Source of the DNA: Gracilariopsis chorda
Lineage: Eukaryota > Rhodophyta > Florideophyceae > Gracilariales > Gracilariaceae
Length of the DNA: 36,422 nt
Assembly: GCA_003194525.1 (NCBI GenBank)
Contig: NBIV01000502.1
Coordinates: 1 to 36,422, forward strand
Reading direction: 5' to 3'
Shown: in pieces, positions 10,547-19,865 of the stretch
Numbering within the stretch: the stretch's first letter is position 1
How the letters are laid out: every line of letters begins with the position of its first letter
Made by a program: the position numbers and the translations under genes
Notes under the pieces: model-generated
What the model saw: the letters and a program-made list of their open reading frames with translations, nothing else
What the model was told of the DNA's origin: nothing
Databases searched by the model: none

Positions 10547-11325
10547 AGCGTCGATTCTTTGCAGACGTCGCGCTTTACTAATTCTTTTATTTGCGTTCTA
10601 CGAAGCTGTTCTTGCGAGAAGTTTTGCGTATCTTGTGGAGGTACAGTTGTTGTGGTGAAAGTAGGCAAAGCGTTCAGAGACCCCTTCTCTGGTAAGCCGA
10701 CCTGCGCCTGTTCCGATCCCTGCATCTGTGCTTCAGCGCACAAGGAAGACCGCGCTATTTTCCTGCAAGTGTCTAGCAGGGGTTAACTGGTGAACGCTTA
10801 TCGCGACAGCTACTAACCTCCCTGGGACGACACCTAGGGATTATAAAGCCCCTCGTTCTGAAGTGCGCAGAACAGGGTAGGTCACGAAGAATTTCGTACC
10901 TCACCTGGAGAGAGTTACCAGGGTCCAGGGGTTCAACCCTTAGGGTAGCGGAGGTAGTTTCTCCCGTCAGTGCGCCCGCTTTTACGAAGTTAGTTTCCTT
11001 TCCGAGTGTGCTTCAGAGCTGCTCGTGAGTATACTCCAGGCGTCGAGAACCCGAAATCCGCCTGTGATTCGCGTACCAGACGCGTCTGGACGAGCGTTGA
11101 GACTTGGTTACACGGTCTCAGCTGGCGCCCTCGCTGTTAAGTGTTGAGTATAATCCACTCCAGCATCACCCACATAGTGTGACATTCGCTATCAGTCCAA
11201 AGCTGTACCGCCAAAACAGCCCTCTCGTCTATTCTGATAGCGATTCTAAGCATCGAGTCCCTCACTCTGCTTCATTTTCGTACCTTGTTTGTTCTAATTT
11301 CGGTTACTGAACTCGTTCTGGAACC
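10547..11325 (+). other. Untranslated leader of family A (A3)
   Basis: 779 bases between primer site and gag start. It is expected to carry packaging and dimerisation signals. It contains the 37-base motif shared with the B and C leaders (10942-10978), preceded by a possible hairpin AGGGGTTCAACCCT. A 95-codon ORF starting with an ATG in the LTR (10499-10786) and a 68-codon ORF (11104-11310) precede gag. Neither resembles a known protein to me. Confidence 0.7.
10942..10978 (+). promoter_or_regulatory. Conserved leader motif, family A copy
   Basis: Its core GGTAGCGGAGGTAGTTTCTC is followed by CCGTCAGTGCGCCCG. The same 37 bases occur at 13573-13609 (B), 23577-23613 (C2) and 29248-29284 (C3), while the surrounding A leader is otherwise different. 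A cis-acting RNA signal such as packaging or dimerisation is the likeliest role (inference). Confidence 0.65.
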
Positions 11326-11792
11326 ATGTCAGACTCCGAAGTTGAGTCAGAAACCACTTCTGGTGTGAAGATCCCGCGCTTCCACGGTAAGCGGGGAGAA
11401 GATTACACCCTATGGAGACACCGTCTACGTGCTGCATGTCGTATTAAAGGTGTCTGGAATGTCATTATGTCAAGTTCGGAGGAGTCATCTAGTGGAATAA
11501 TGACACAAGCGTCTGGTTCTAGTGCTACCCAGACACCCTCCCGTACACTCGCAAAGCGCGAAAAGGCATGTGCAATCATCATTTGTGCACTTGGTGATGC
11601 CCCGTTGCGTGTAGTTATGGATGTGGATGATGACCCCGGTCGCATGCTTCAACTACTTGATGCGCGATATGCCTCAAACAGGACAGTGTCTCGTATAGCC
11701 GTGCAGACTCAGCTGTTCAGAATGTCGTATAATGGCCAAAACATGTCCGAATTCGTGGACCAGTTTGCCTCTCTGTTCTCGCAGCTGGACCG
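11326..11792 (+). CDS. Family A Gag-Pol, first part (Gag N-terminus), interrupted by element B
   Basis: The first 155 codons and two bases of codon 156 of a Gag-Pol of 1,428 residues, whose remainder is at 16046-19865. The start ATG follows ACC and is the first in-frame ATG after the leader. The residues IPRFHGKRGEDYTLWRHRL and the following helical region fit the capsid-like Gag domain of copia elements, which assembles the particle in which reverse transcription occurs. Removing B and one copy of the GACCG duplication restores the frame exactly (467 + 3820 bases, divisible by three). In place, the frame runs only a few codons into the B LTR before a stop at about 11803. Confidence 0.88.
11788..11792 (+). 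repeat. Target-site duplication GACCG, left copy (element B)
   Basis: GACCG lies immediately before the B 5' LTR and again immediately after its 3' LTR at 16041-16045. Five bases is the usual duplication made by copia integrases. Confidence 0.92.
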
Positions 11793-12149
11793 TGTTGGAT
11801 ATTGACCTTGTGCTGTCACTGCTGGAAGTTGATCTTGTGCTGTGCATGAACCGAGTTGTTGCTGGAGACACGTGTGTAGCAAGCACAGATGGTATGCTGT
11901 ACAGTATGCACAAGTATGTACGTGGACGTGTTGCACACGTTGATGTATGCTGAAGCACTATGGTGATGATTGCGGTACAGCGATGAGGTCTACAGGAGGA
12001 TTCGAGTAACTTGTTGTTGCTGACGTAGGACTTGTGATGACGTGTGGTTGTGTATTCCTGGTGAGTGTGTGTTTACACATGATGATGAGTTGTACGGATT
12101 ACAGTGTGTTGGCAGAACGTGAATGTGTACATGGTCATGGTTGTGTGTA

Positions 12150-12290
12150 GGCACGTAACATGTTGTGTAGTGTCGTGCACTGTTGTGTGCAGGCACGTAA
12201 CATGTTGTATAGTGTCGTGCACTGTTGTTGTGTAGGCACGTAACTTGTGGTGTACTGTTGTGCACTGTTGTGCATTGTTGTGCATTGTTC
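12150..12290 (+). repeat. Tandem repeats in the B LTR
   Basis: A unit of about 42 bp containing GGCACGTAAC and GTCGTGCACTGTTG occurs about three times (starts near 12150, 12192, 12235). Several TGTTGTGCA-type short repeats follow. The same array is at 15671-15811 in the 3' LTR. Repeats of this sort in U3 often carry enhancer sites, but no function can be shown here. Confidence 0.75.
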
Positions 12291-12339
12291 GTTGTAAGCT
12301 GTTATGAATTATAGCAGTGTTGCCATGTTATGTTAGAAT

Positions 12340-12385
12340 ATGATTGGTAGTATTGAGTGTCTCCGCCTAGTGGCTTAGGGTTTAG
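12340..12385 (+). promoter_or_regulatory. U3 module shared by A, B and C LTRs, B copy
   Basis: ATGATTGGTAGTATTG followed by AGTGTCTCCGCCTAGTGG. It lies about 85 bp upstream of TATATAAG, as in the other two families. Confidence 0.6.
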
Positions 12386-12424
12386 TGAGAGTTGGAGTTG
12401 AGCTGTACTGCAGTGATGAAGTTC

Positions 12425-12432
12425 TATATAAG
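12425..12432 (+). promoter_or_regulatory. TATA box of the B 5' LTR
   Basis: TATATAAG lies about 90 bp before the LTR end, the same placement as in C LTRs (22430-22437). The copy in the 3' LTR is at 15946-15953. Confidence 0.7.
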
Positions 12433-12519
12433 TTGCGACTGAGGCACCTCCAAGTAAACTCCGAGCTAGAGCTGGCGAACTTCCCTTCCATCCCCTCAAC
12501 TTCCTTTCAACTTTCAACA

Positions 12520-12533
12520 GGTTATGGGCCCAG
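12520..12533 (+). other. Primer binding site of element B
   Basis: GGTTATGGGCCCAG directly follows the LTR end CAACA. It is the same half initiator-tRNA-Met site as in A and C. Confidence 0.85.
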
Positions 12534-13764
12534 CCCCGCTGACCGCTGCCGCTATCCCTTTCCGTATCGTTCGTCTGTCGCCGCTCTCCCTCACCGCCGT
12601 TCATCCGTTTCGCTGTTGTTGCCTCTTTCGTCGTTGCGTCGGGTGTCTTGATCCCATTGTTGGTCGGTGTTGGTCATTCTCCTTGGGTTTGCGTTCCTCC
12701 CTGAGGGCGTTTTGGTGGTAGTGGTTCGACGTTTACTTCCTATCGTTGTTGAGTTGGGCCTCCGTTGTTGCCCGTGTTGTCGATCGCTATCTACTTTGTG
12801 TGTGACACTCCCTCTATCTTGTGTTTTAGGATCCCCGAGTCGTTTGTCGGGTCGTATCCGTGAGGTCGAGTCGGTCTAGTTTCGAAGTCTGGGCTCCGTG
12901 ATCGTGTGCTCAGCAGTTGTTTGTTTTTCGTGTTTGTTAATCATCATCTGGTGTCCAGTGCGACGAACGGTTGATCCGGGTTACTTTGGGTGATTCCAGG
13001 TATCCGGGGACGTGAGCCTGGCGGCTTGAACCAAAGCGGGTGTACTGTCGAGCGGCTTCCCACCGGTCCATTTGGACAGATAACGGTGACGGTCGTTAAG
13101 ACCTGGTAAGTTCAGCGGGTGCATCTGTGGACGGGGTGCCGTGGCGTACTGCGCTGGTGCGGGTGATTGAATTATTTGTTTTGATCCTGACTGCGTGTCG
13201 GGATTCTTGGGCTGTTGCGAAGGTACTCCATAACGAGCTTTTGATCCGTGCATCTGACCCTTGGGCGTTTGTGCGGGGAGGCGACGTGGCGTAGGCTGAC
13301 CTCCTTCTTAGGATCAGGCCGCGTGTGACCTTAAGTGGTTGCGCGTTAGCAGCGTACTTTGGTTGCCATAGTAGCTTCAGTTGCGAGGTCGCGCAAGTTC
13401 TTGCAAGAGGCCAGAGAGGGTTATACTTGGTGAAGGCATATCTTGGGTCATTAACCATCCTCTGGAAGCCTCGTAGAGAGCGACGCATCTTCTCCTTAGA
13501 CGTAGGAGAGGGAAGACAGAAGAAGACGTCTTGTACCCGGAGCATCTCCGGGGGCCAGGGGTCCGACACCCTAGGGTAGCGGAGGTAGTTTCTCCCGTCA
13601 GTGCGCCCGAATTTGAAGTTTGTTTGTTATTGTTGTTGTTGCGGTTGTTTTTGCTGTTGTTATTGTTGTTGTCGTGACTTGATCATCGTTGTTATTGTCG
13701 TTCTGATTGCCTTCGTGGTCATCGTTTCTCATTTTGTGCCTGCCTTGCATCTCGATTTTGTTGA
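12534..13764 (+). other. Untranslated leader of element B
   Basis: About 1.23 kb. From 12534 to about 13615 it is nearly the same as the C2 leader (22538-23618); I count only about five mismatches by eye. It then diverges into a GTT-rich simple repeat (about 13618-13680) before gag. It contains the conserved 37-base motif (13573-13609). Two overlapping minus-strand ORFs (12981-13253, 90 codons; 13096-13569, 157 codons) are also open in C2, but I do not recognise them. Confidence 0.75.
13573..13609 (+). promoter_or_regulatory. Conserved leader motif, element B copy
   Basis: Same 37 bases as in the A leader (10942-10978) and the C leaders. It lies about 155 bases upstream of the gag start. Confidence 0.65.
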
Positions 13765-15294
13765 ATGATGGATTCTCTTAATGCGATGAGAATCGAAAAA
13801 TTGGGTGAGGATAACTTCCATGTGTGGAAGCAGAAGGTTGAGTTACTTCTTGCGCTCAAGGACCTTGACGATCACCTTGATTCCGTCAAACCCACAGATG
13901 AAAACGAGCTTTCTGCATGGAAGAAGAATGATGGCAAGGCTAGAGCTATCATTGGGCTCACTCTCAGTGACGACCATCTAGAGCATGTGAGAGACACTGA
14001 AAGTGCAGCTGAGATGTGGAACACAATCTGTGACGTGTTTCAGCGTAAGACTTTGCTGAATCGAATCAATGCACGGCGTTGTTTCTACACTGCGAAGATG
14101 CGTGAAGATGAAAGAATGCTGCAGTTTATCAACCGAGTTCGTCATTTGGCATCTGACCTGAAGAGCATGGACGGTGTTGTGGAGGAAGAAGACATTGCTA
14201 TGGCTATTCTGTGTGGACTTCCAGAACGTTTTGAACATCTCATCGTGGCAATTGACACTACCATTGGAGAGCGAGAGCTCAGTTTAGAGTTTGTGAAGAG
14301 CCGTCTGCTGCAAGAGGAGCAGCGTATGAGTGATCGAACGACGACTGAATCTGAAACTGATGCTGCGTTATTTAGCCGAAATTCACGCATGAGAATGCTC
14401 ACGTGCTGGTACTGCAACAGAAAAGGTCATGTGCAAAGTGATTGTCTGAAGAAGAAACAGGACGAATGTAACAGTGGTACTGTGCAGAACACTCACGCAC
14501 ATGATGCTCGTGTTGCCCACATGCGCAATGAGAATGTTTACGATGATATCGATTACACTTGCCTTGTGGTAAATGATGTGAACAATGTTAAACGTGATAC
14601 GTGGGTCGTAGACTCAGTTGCTACTGTGCATATGGCATGCGACAGAAGTTTGTTCACATCGTTCAAAGCAATGACGAAATCTGTCCAGATGAGTAACAAT
14701 CGCAGCGTGCATGCTTGTGCTATGGGATGCGTTGAACTTGCATTGAGCATTGATGGTGTTCGTAAGATGTGCCGACTTGAGCGTGTTTACTATGTTCCCG
14801 GACTCGAGCACAACGTGTTATCGGTTTCTGCGATGAACGATCGTGGAGCAGTTGTGCAGTTCACGAAACATGAGTGTGATGTGATTATGGGAACAAAGGT
14901 TGTGGCTAAAGCTCAAATGTGTGATGGTGTGTTCAAGTTGAACTTGGCATCAAATGTAAGAAGAAGTTCTAGTTTGACATCAGGTATGGGTGGTACCAAA
15001 GTACATAAGGCACGCAATGAGTGGAGTCGCGTGCGAAGTCGAAGTTTACCACCAGATACAAGCGGAAAGGTATCACGCAATCTCAGAAAGTGTAGAGCAA
15101 GGGGGGGCTCTACAAGTGAAGTGAATGTGACTGAAGGTCATGATGTCTGGATTGCGTCTAAGAATTGTGCTGCGCAGCACAATTGTAAGGTAAACCGTGG
15201 TACGCAAAAGAAGAATGAAGACGGCAAGAGAACCCTACATGGAAACCGATATGCACCTCTGAGTGAAGAGGCCTTTTGTATTATTGACATTTAA
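13765..15294 (+). CDS. Element B Gag with inactivated protease-like segment
   Basis: 509 codons, stop TAA. Residues about 5-195 are a copia Gag of the Retrotran_gag_2/UBN2 type (KLGEDNFHVWKQKVELLLA near the start), closely related to C Gag (23743). A CX2CX4HX4C zinc knuckle uses C214, C217, H222 and C227, for binding element RNA. A segment aligned with the C protease follows, but the active site Asp-Ser-Gly is Asp-Ser-Val (D283, S284, V285), so proteolysis is unlikely. The last 180 or so residues are basic and Ser/Arg-rich, with no integrase or RT, and I do not recognise them. The start could be the first or second ATG (13765 or 13768); the second aligns with the C start. Likely role: a particle protein that assembles with C-encoded enzymes (inference). 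Confidence 0.9.
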   Translation: MMDSLNAMRIEKLGEDNFHVWKQKVELLLALKDLDDHLDSVKPTDENELSAWKKNDGKARAIIGLTLSDDHLEHVRDTESAAEMWNTICDVFQRKTLLNRINARRCFYTAKMREDERMLQFINRVRHLASDLKSMDGVVEEEDIAMAILCGLPERFEHLIVAIDTTIGERELSLEFVKSRLLQEEQRMSDRTTTESETDAALFSRNSRMRMLTCWYCNRKGHVQSDCLKKKQDECNSGTVQNTHAHDARVAHMRNENVYDDIDYTCLVVNDVNNVKRDTWVVDSVATVHMACDRSLFTSFKAMTKSVQMSNNRSVHACAMGCVELALSIDGVRKMCRLERVYYVPGLEHNVLSVSAMNDRGAVVQFTKHECDVIMGTKVVAKAQMCDGVFKLNLASNVRRSSSLTSGMGGTKVHKARNEWSRVRSRSLPPDTSGKVSRNLRKCRARGGSTSEVNVTEGHDVWIASKNCAAQHNCKVNRGTQKKNEDGKRTLHGNRYAPLSEEAFCIIDI

Positions 15295-15303
15295 GTCAGT
15301 GAC

Positions 15304-15313
15304 AGAGGGGGGG
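15304..15313 (+). other. Polypurine tract of element B
   Basis: AGAGGGGGGG sits directly before the 3' LTR. The stretch GTCAGTGACAGAGGGGGGG is shared base for base with C1 (before 21018), although the coding ends upstream differ. Confidence 0.85.
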
Positions 15314-16040
15314 TGTTGGATATTGACCTTGTGCTGTCACTGCTGGAAGTTGATCTTGTGCTGTGCATGAACCGAGTTGTTGCTGGAGACACGTGTGTAG
15401 CAAGCACAGATGGTATGCTGTACAGTATGCACAAGTATGTACGTGGACGTGTTGCACACGTTGATGTATGCTGAAGCACTATGGTGATGATTGCGGTACA
15501 GCGATGAGGTCTACAGGAGGATTCGAGTAACTTGTTGTTGCTGACGTAGGACTTGTGATGACGTGTGGTTGTGTATTCCTGGTGAGTGTGTGTTTACACA
15601 TGATGATGAGTTGTACGGATTACAGTGTGTTGGCAGAACGTGAATGTGTACATGGTCATGGTTGTGTGTAGGCACGTAACATGTTGTGTAGTGTCGTGCA
15701 CTGTTGTGTGCAGGCACGTAACATGTTGTATAGTGTCGTGCACTGTTGTTGTGTAGGCACGTAACTTGTGGTGTACTGTTGTGCACTGTTGTGCATTGTT
15801 GTGCATTGTTCGTTGTAAGCTGTTATGAATTATAGCAGTGTTGCCATGTTATGTTAGAATATGATTGGTAGTATTGAGTGTCTCCGCCTAGTGGCTTAGG
15901 GTTTAGTGAGAGTTGGAGTTGAGCTGTACTGCAGTGATGAAGTTCTATATAAGTTGCGACTGAGGCACCTCCAAGTAAACTCCGAGCTAGAGCTGGCGAA
16001 CTTCCCTTCCATCCCCTCAACTTCCTTTCAACTTTCAACA
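15314..16040 (+). repeat. 3' LTR of element B
   Basis: 727 bp, and I see no difference from the 5' LTR. Its TATA box (15946-15953) points into the remaining A3 coding region, so it could drive a transcript starting in A3 gag. Confidence 0.95.
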
Positions 16041-16045
16041 GACCG
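16041..16045 (+). repeat. Target-site duplication GACCG, right copy (element B)
   Basis: Matches 11788-11792. A3 gag resumes with CATGGGCAAAG. Confidence 0.92.
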
Positions 16046-19000
16046 CATGGGCAAAGATGCCGCCATACCAGAGTCTCACAAGGCACCTATGCTTCTGGCA
16101 TCTATTGACCCCAACTGCTCATTGGAATCAACTGCAGCAGCACTGAGGACCAAGGAGATCTCGGAACTGACCTGGGACTATGTAGCAACAACCCTAATTG
16201 ATGAATATAATGCTCGTCAAATGGGGTCAAGCAGTTCTGGTAGAGGGCGCAATCGCAAGAAGAACAAGAACAGGGGTGGTTCCCGTGTTAGCGGACACAG
16301 CAAATTATCAAATGGTATTGAGAATGATGGTAACGCATCAGATTCAACCACTGTGAACGACCCCACTGGTCGTGCATATGCTGCTGGAAACAAAAATGGG
16401 TACCACTGCACCTTTTGTGACCGCGATGGACACACCCAGGACCGTTGTCACATGAATCCGGACAATCCTGACAACCATTTACCACAAGCTATCTTGGATC
16501 AGCTAAGGCTAAATGCAGTCGAAAAGCCTAAACGTTCCGCCAAGTCATCGCTGAAAGCATCCAAGGTTGAGATTGCTGGAGTCGCAGGTGAAAAGTCATC
16601 AGTGGTACCACCGGTTAATGAGTGCATTGACACATATGCAGACAGTGGCGCTACGTCTCATTTCTTTTGTTCGGTGTCGGCGTTCGTCCCAACCACAATG
16701 TTCGACATACCACATAGGACAATTGAACTAGCTGACAACACCACGGTCACTGCCACGCAACAAGGAGATGTGGTATTACCGTTTGTGGATGTCAATCTTA
16801 GGTTGTCTAATGTGCTGCTCGTTCCGAATCTTGGATATAACCTAGTTTCTGTAGGGCGGTTGGCTGACAAAGGTATCCACTCACTGTTTTGTGATAAGGA
16901 AGTACGCCTACAACACGAAGATGGGTTTGAGGTCGGGCATGGGACTCGTCATCATCGCTCCCGTTTATACACCCTGCCAAACCCAATCGACCATACGGAC
17001 ACATCCACGGTGCTTGCTGCTACCGACGAGCGCACTAGTTCATTGTGGCACCGCCGACTGGCACATATGAATGAACATGACCTTCAAAGAGTTCATGCTC
17101 ACGTCGACGGTGTACCAAACATCAAGGGCATGGAGGAGGTATGTCGACCATGCCGCCTTGCCAAGGCGCATAAACTGCCATTTCAGGGCAAGTTTGAACG
17201 AGCCAAGCAGGTTGGGGACGTGGTGCACTCGGACATTATCGGTCCGTTGGTGCCATCATTCCCCGACCGATTCCGGTATGCATCCGGATTTGTCGATGAT
17301 CACTCACGATATGCAGTCCTTGGGTTCATGGTGCACAGAACTGAGATCAGCGAAGTGTTCTTGGGAGTAAAGCAGAAGCTCAAACAGCTTGGAGGAGAGC
17401 ATGTGCTTATTCGAAAACTGCACTCTGACAACGCAGAAGAGTATATTGCTTTGCAACACAATCCCGACAATGGTCTTCAGGAGGTATCGTTTTCTCCTCC
17501 GTATACCCCACAACACAATGCTATTGCGGAGCGCATCAATCGCACTATGGGGGAAGCTGCCCGAGCTTTGCTGATTCAAGCAAGTTTACCAGACTGTTTG
17601 TGGCCATATGCACTGAAACATGTGATTTATATTCGCAATAGAGTGCCCCATTCCACCACTGGCGTGACCCCGTATGTGTTGGTCACTGACAATAGGCCTT
17701 CTTTGAAGTATATCAAAGTATTTGGATGTGCCGCATATGTATTAAAAATGAACCCGGGCACCAAGTTCGAGTCTCGTGCACTTGAGGGAGTGTACTTGCA
17801 GACTCTTGAGCATGGTGTTTACGAGGTCCTAATATCGGGTGACGACGATATTCCTCGAATAGTAAGGTCGCGTCATGTCACCTTTGATGAATCTAGGTTC
17901 CCTGGTGTACCGTATCTAAGCAATTATATGGATGACGAGAGTGCATCAGATGCGACTTATAGTTCTGAGGATGATGTAGGCTCCACCAGCTCTGAAGAAT
18001 TTTATGTTGACGATGTTGCGGACGTCATTTCAGAATCCGAAAATGGCAGCATAGACCATTCTGGGGCACCTGTAAACGTGACTGCTAACTCTGCACCACC
18101 AGATATTGTTACTGATGACCACAATTCCGGCAACGAAGAGGGGTCAGAGAGTGATGCAGAGAACATTGAACAAGCAAATCTCGACTCTGAGTCACAGTCA
18201 CGCTATCCTCGTCGCACTAGGCGTGCACCACAACGCTGGTGGCATATGGCTGGCGCGGCCAAATCGGAGGTTAAGGTTACCACGAGTGATGATCCCACAC
18301 TCAAGGAAGCACTCTCCGCACCCCCAACTGAAAGAGAGCAATGGCTACATGCTATCGATGAGGAGTTCACATCCTTGGAAGACAAGGCTACATGGGTTGC
18401 GGATGACTCACCAAAGTCTGCGCCTCTACCAACGCATGTCATTCTGAAGGTGAAACGTGACGCAGACAACTCCGTTGACCGATTTCGAGCTCGAATAGTG
18501 GCTGGAGGCAACCACCAGACATATGGTCAGGACTACTTAGAGACGTACGCACCAGTCGTTTCGTTCAACTTGGTTCGCATGTTCCTGTACCTGATATTGT
18601 GCATGCAGATGTTTGTTGCACAGGTGGATATTAAAACCGCATTCCTGAACGGTGACCTCAAGGAAGACGTTTGGGTGATGTCACCGCGTGGCATTCCTGG
18701 TCTCAAGTCACGATGCTATAAACTGCTAAAGGCTATATATGGGCTTAAGCAGGCTCATCTGGCATGGCATACGAAGTTCAGCACAGACATTAAAGGCATA
18801 GGTTTTGAAGAATTACCCAGTGCACCATGTGTCTTCAGGCGCAAATTAGCCGGTAACACATACGCATACATCTTGGTATACGTAGATGACCTTCTTATAT
18901 TTACGCCAACTGCTGAACAACGTTCCCACATAGTGGAGGAGCTCAAGTCTCTGTATGACCTACGTGTTGAGACTCGTATCAGAATGTATCTTGGTGTTGA

Positions 19001-19865
19001 ATTAACCTGGAACATGGACTCCAATGGCCAACTGTTAGGTGTAAAACTAGCACAGCCGCTGTATGTCAGTGGCATGTTACGTCGGTTTGGACTGGAATGT
19101 AGCAAGCCTGCACGAAGCCCAATGGTAGAATCTTTCTTTTCCTCGCTTGATGTGGAGGAGGACAAGTCCCCATTTGAAGTCCAGTTGTATCAGCAGATGA
19201 TCGGGTCTCTGCTGTACCTGGCATTACGGACACGTTTGGACATATTGGCACCCGTACTTATCCTAGCGCGCTTTCAGAAAGCACCAACTCGGTATTGTCA
19301 TCGAGCGGTGAAGCGCGTGCTAAGGTATTTACGTGGCACTACTCACCATGGACTTGTTTATCAACCTGGTAACCTGCTGCTCAATGGTTATGTAGACTCT
19401 GATTACGCTGGTGACACCACTGATCGCAAGTCTTTGTCTGGCTTTATGATCAAACTTGGGTCATGTGCTTGTTTCTACGGTGCGCGTAAGCAGGCGTCAG
19501 TGGCATTGTCTACAGGCGAGTCCGAGTATTACGCATTAGTGATGGCAAGTCAAGAGCTAATGTGGATATCTCGAGTACTTGAGGAATGTGGAATACCGGT
19601 TAATGAGAGTACTCCACTACGCTCAGACAACCAGTGTGCGATTGAATGGGCCATTGGTGAGCGTTGCCCCTCCGGACGTGCCAAACACATTGACGTGAAG
19701 ATACACTTTATCCGAGACTTGGTCAAAAGCAAGGTGATAACTGTGGAATATGTGGCAAGTGAGGACAATGATGCTGACATACTCACTAAACCACTTAGTC
19801 CTGCTATGGCACAGTTGATCATGGATAGGGTTGGTCTGACCCAGGAACTCGAGGAGGAGTGTTGA
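16046..19865 (+). CDS. Family A Gag-Pol, second part (Gag end, PR, IN, RT, RNase H)
   Basis: Residues 156-1428 of the polyprotein begun at 11326, open throughout. Full-length numbering: CCHC knuckle 277-290 (CTFCDRDGHTQDRC); protease active site DSG 355-357; integrase zinc residues H491, H496, C522, C525; integrase core Asp552 (HSDIIGP), Asp617 (HSDNAEEY) and Glu651 (AERINRT); acidic linker about 785-870; RT with VDIKTAFLNGDL and catalytic YVDDLL (Asp1103, Asp1104); RNase H DSDYAGD (Asp1273), Glu1314 and Asp1350, ending near DILTKP. All catalytic residues I can check are present. The order IN before RT marks Ty1/copia. The final Cys and stop codon are the first six bases of the 3' LTR. Only the B insertion breaks the gene. 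The frame also stays open upstream into the B LTR, by chance. Confidence 0.93.
19851..19859 (+). other. Polypurine tract of A3, inside the coding region
   Basis: GAGGAGGAG codes for three glutamates and abuts the LTR start at 19860. It is shorter and less G-rich than the tract of B and C. Confidence 0.75.

Larger units (their letters stand above)
11793..12519 (+). repeat. 5' LTR of element B
   Basis: 727 bp, TGTTGGAT to TTTCAACA, with perfect 5-bp terminal inverted repeats TGTTG/CAACA. TATATAAG is at 12425-12432. The last 70 or so bases resemble the end of the C LTRs, while the upstream part is mostly unlike them. Confidence 0.95.
11793..16040 (+). mobile_element. Element B: complete non-autonomous Gag-only LTR retrotransposon
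   Basis: A 4,248-bp element with 727-bp LTRs (11793-12519, 15314-16040) in which I find no differences line by line. It has a half-tRNA-Met primer site, a leader, one open 509-codon Gag/protease-like frame, a polypurine tract and a perfect 5-bp target duplication. Integrase, RT and RNase H are absent, so it must use proteins made by another element. Its leader, LTR 3' end and polypurine tract match family C nearly base for base. This organisation fits the class known as TR-GAG (terminal-repeat retrotransposons with GAG). The equal LTRs imply a recent insertion. Confidence 0.92.

Noticed and set aside
10921..10980. GGGGTTCAACCCTT in the A leader as a tRNA T-arm
   Set aside because: No acceptor, D or anticodon arm with the right spacing around it. 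It is better seen as a hairpin next to the shared leader motif.
12150..12290. Regular repeats in the B LTR as a CRISPR-like array
   Set aside because: Direct tandem repeats without unique spacers, in a eukaryotic LTR and duplicated with it.
15906..16045. Apparent start of a 1,319-codon ORF within the B 3' LTR
   Set aside because: It begins with GTG and reads through LTR sequence. The frame is open by chance; the true gag-pol start of A3 is at 11326.
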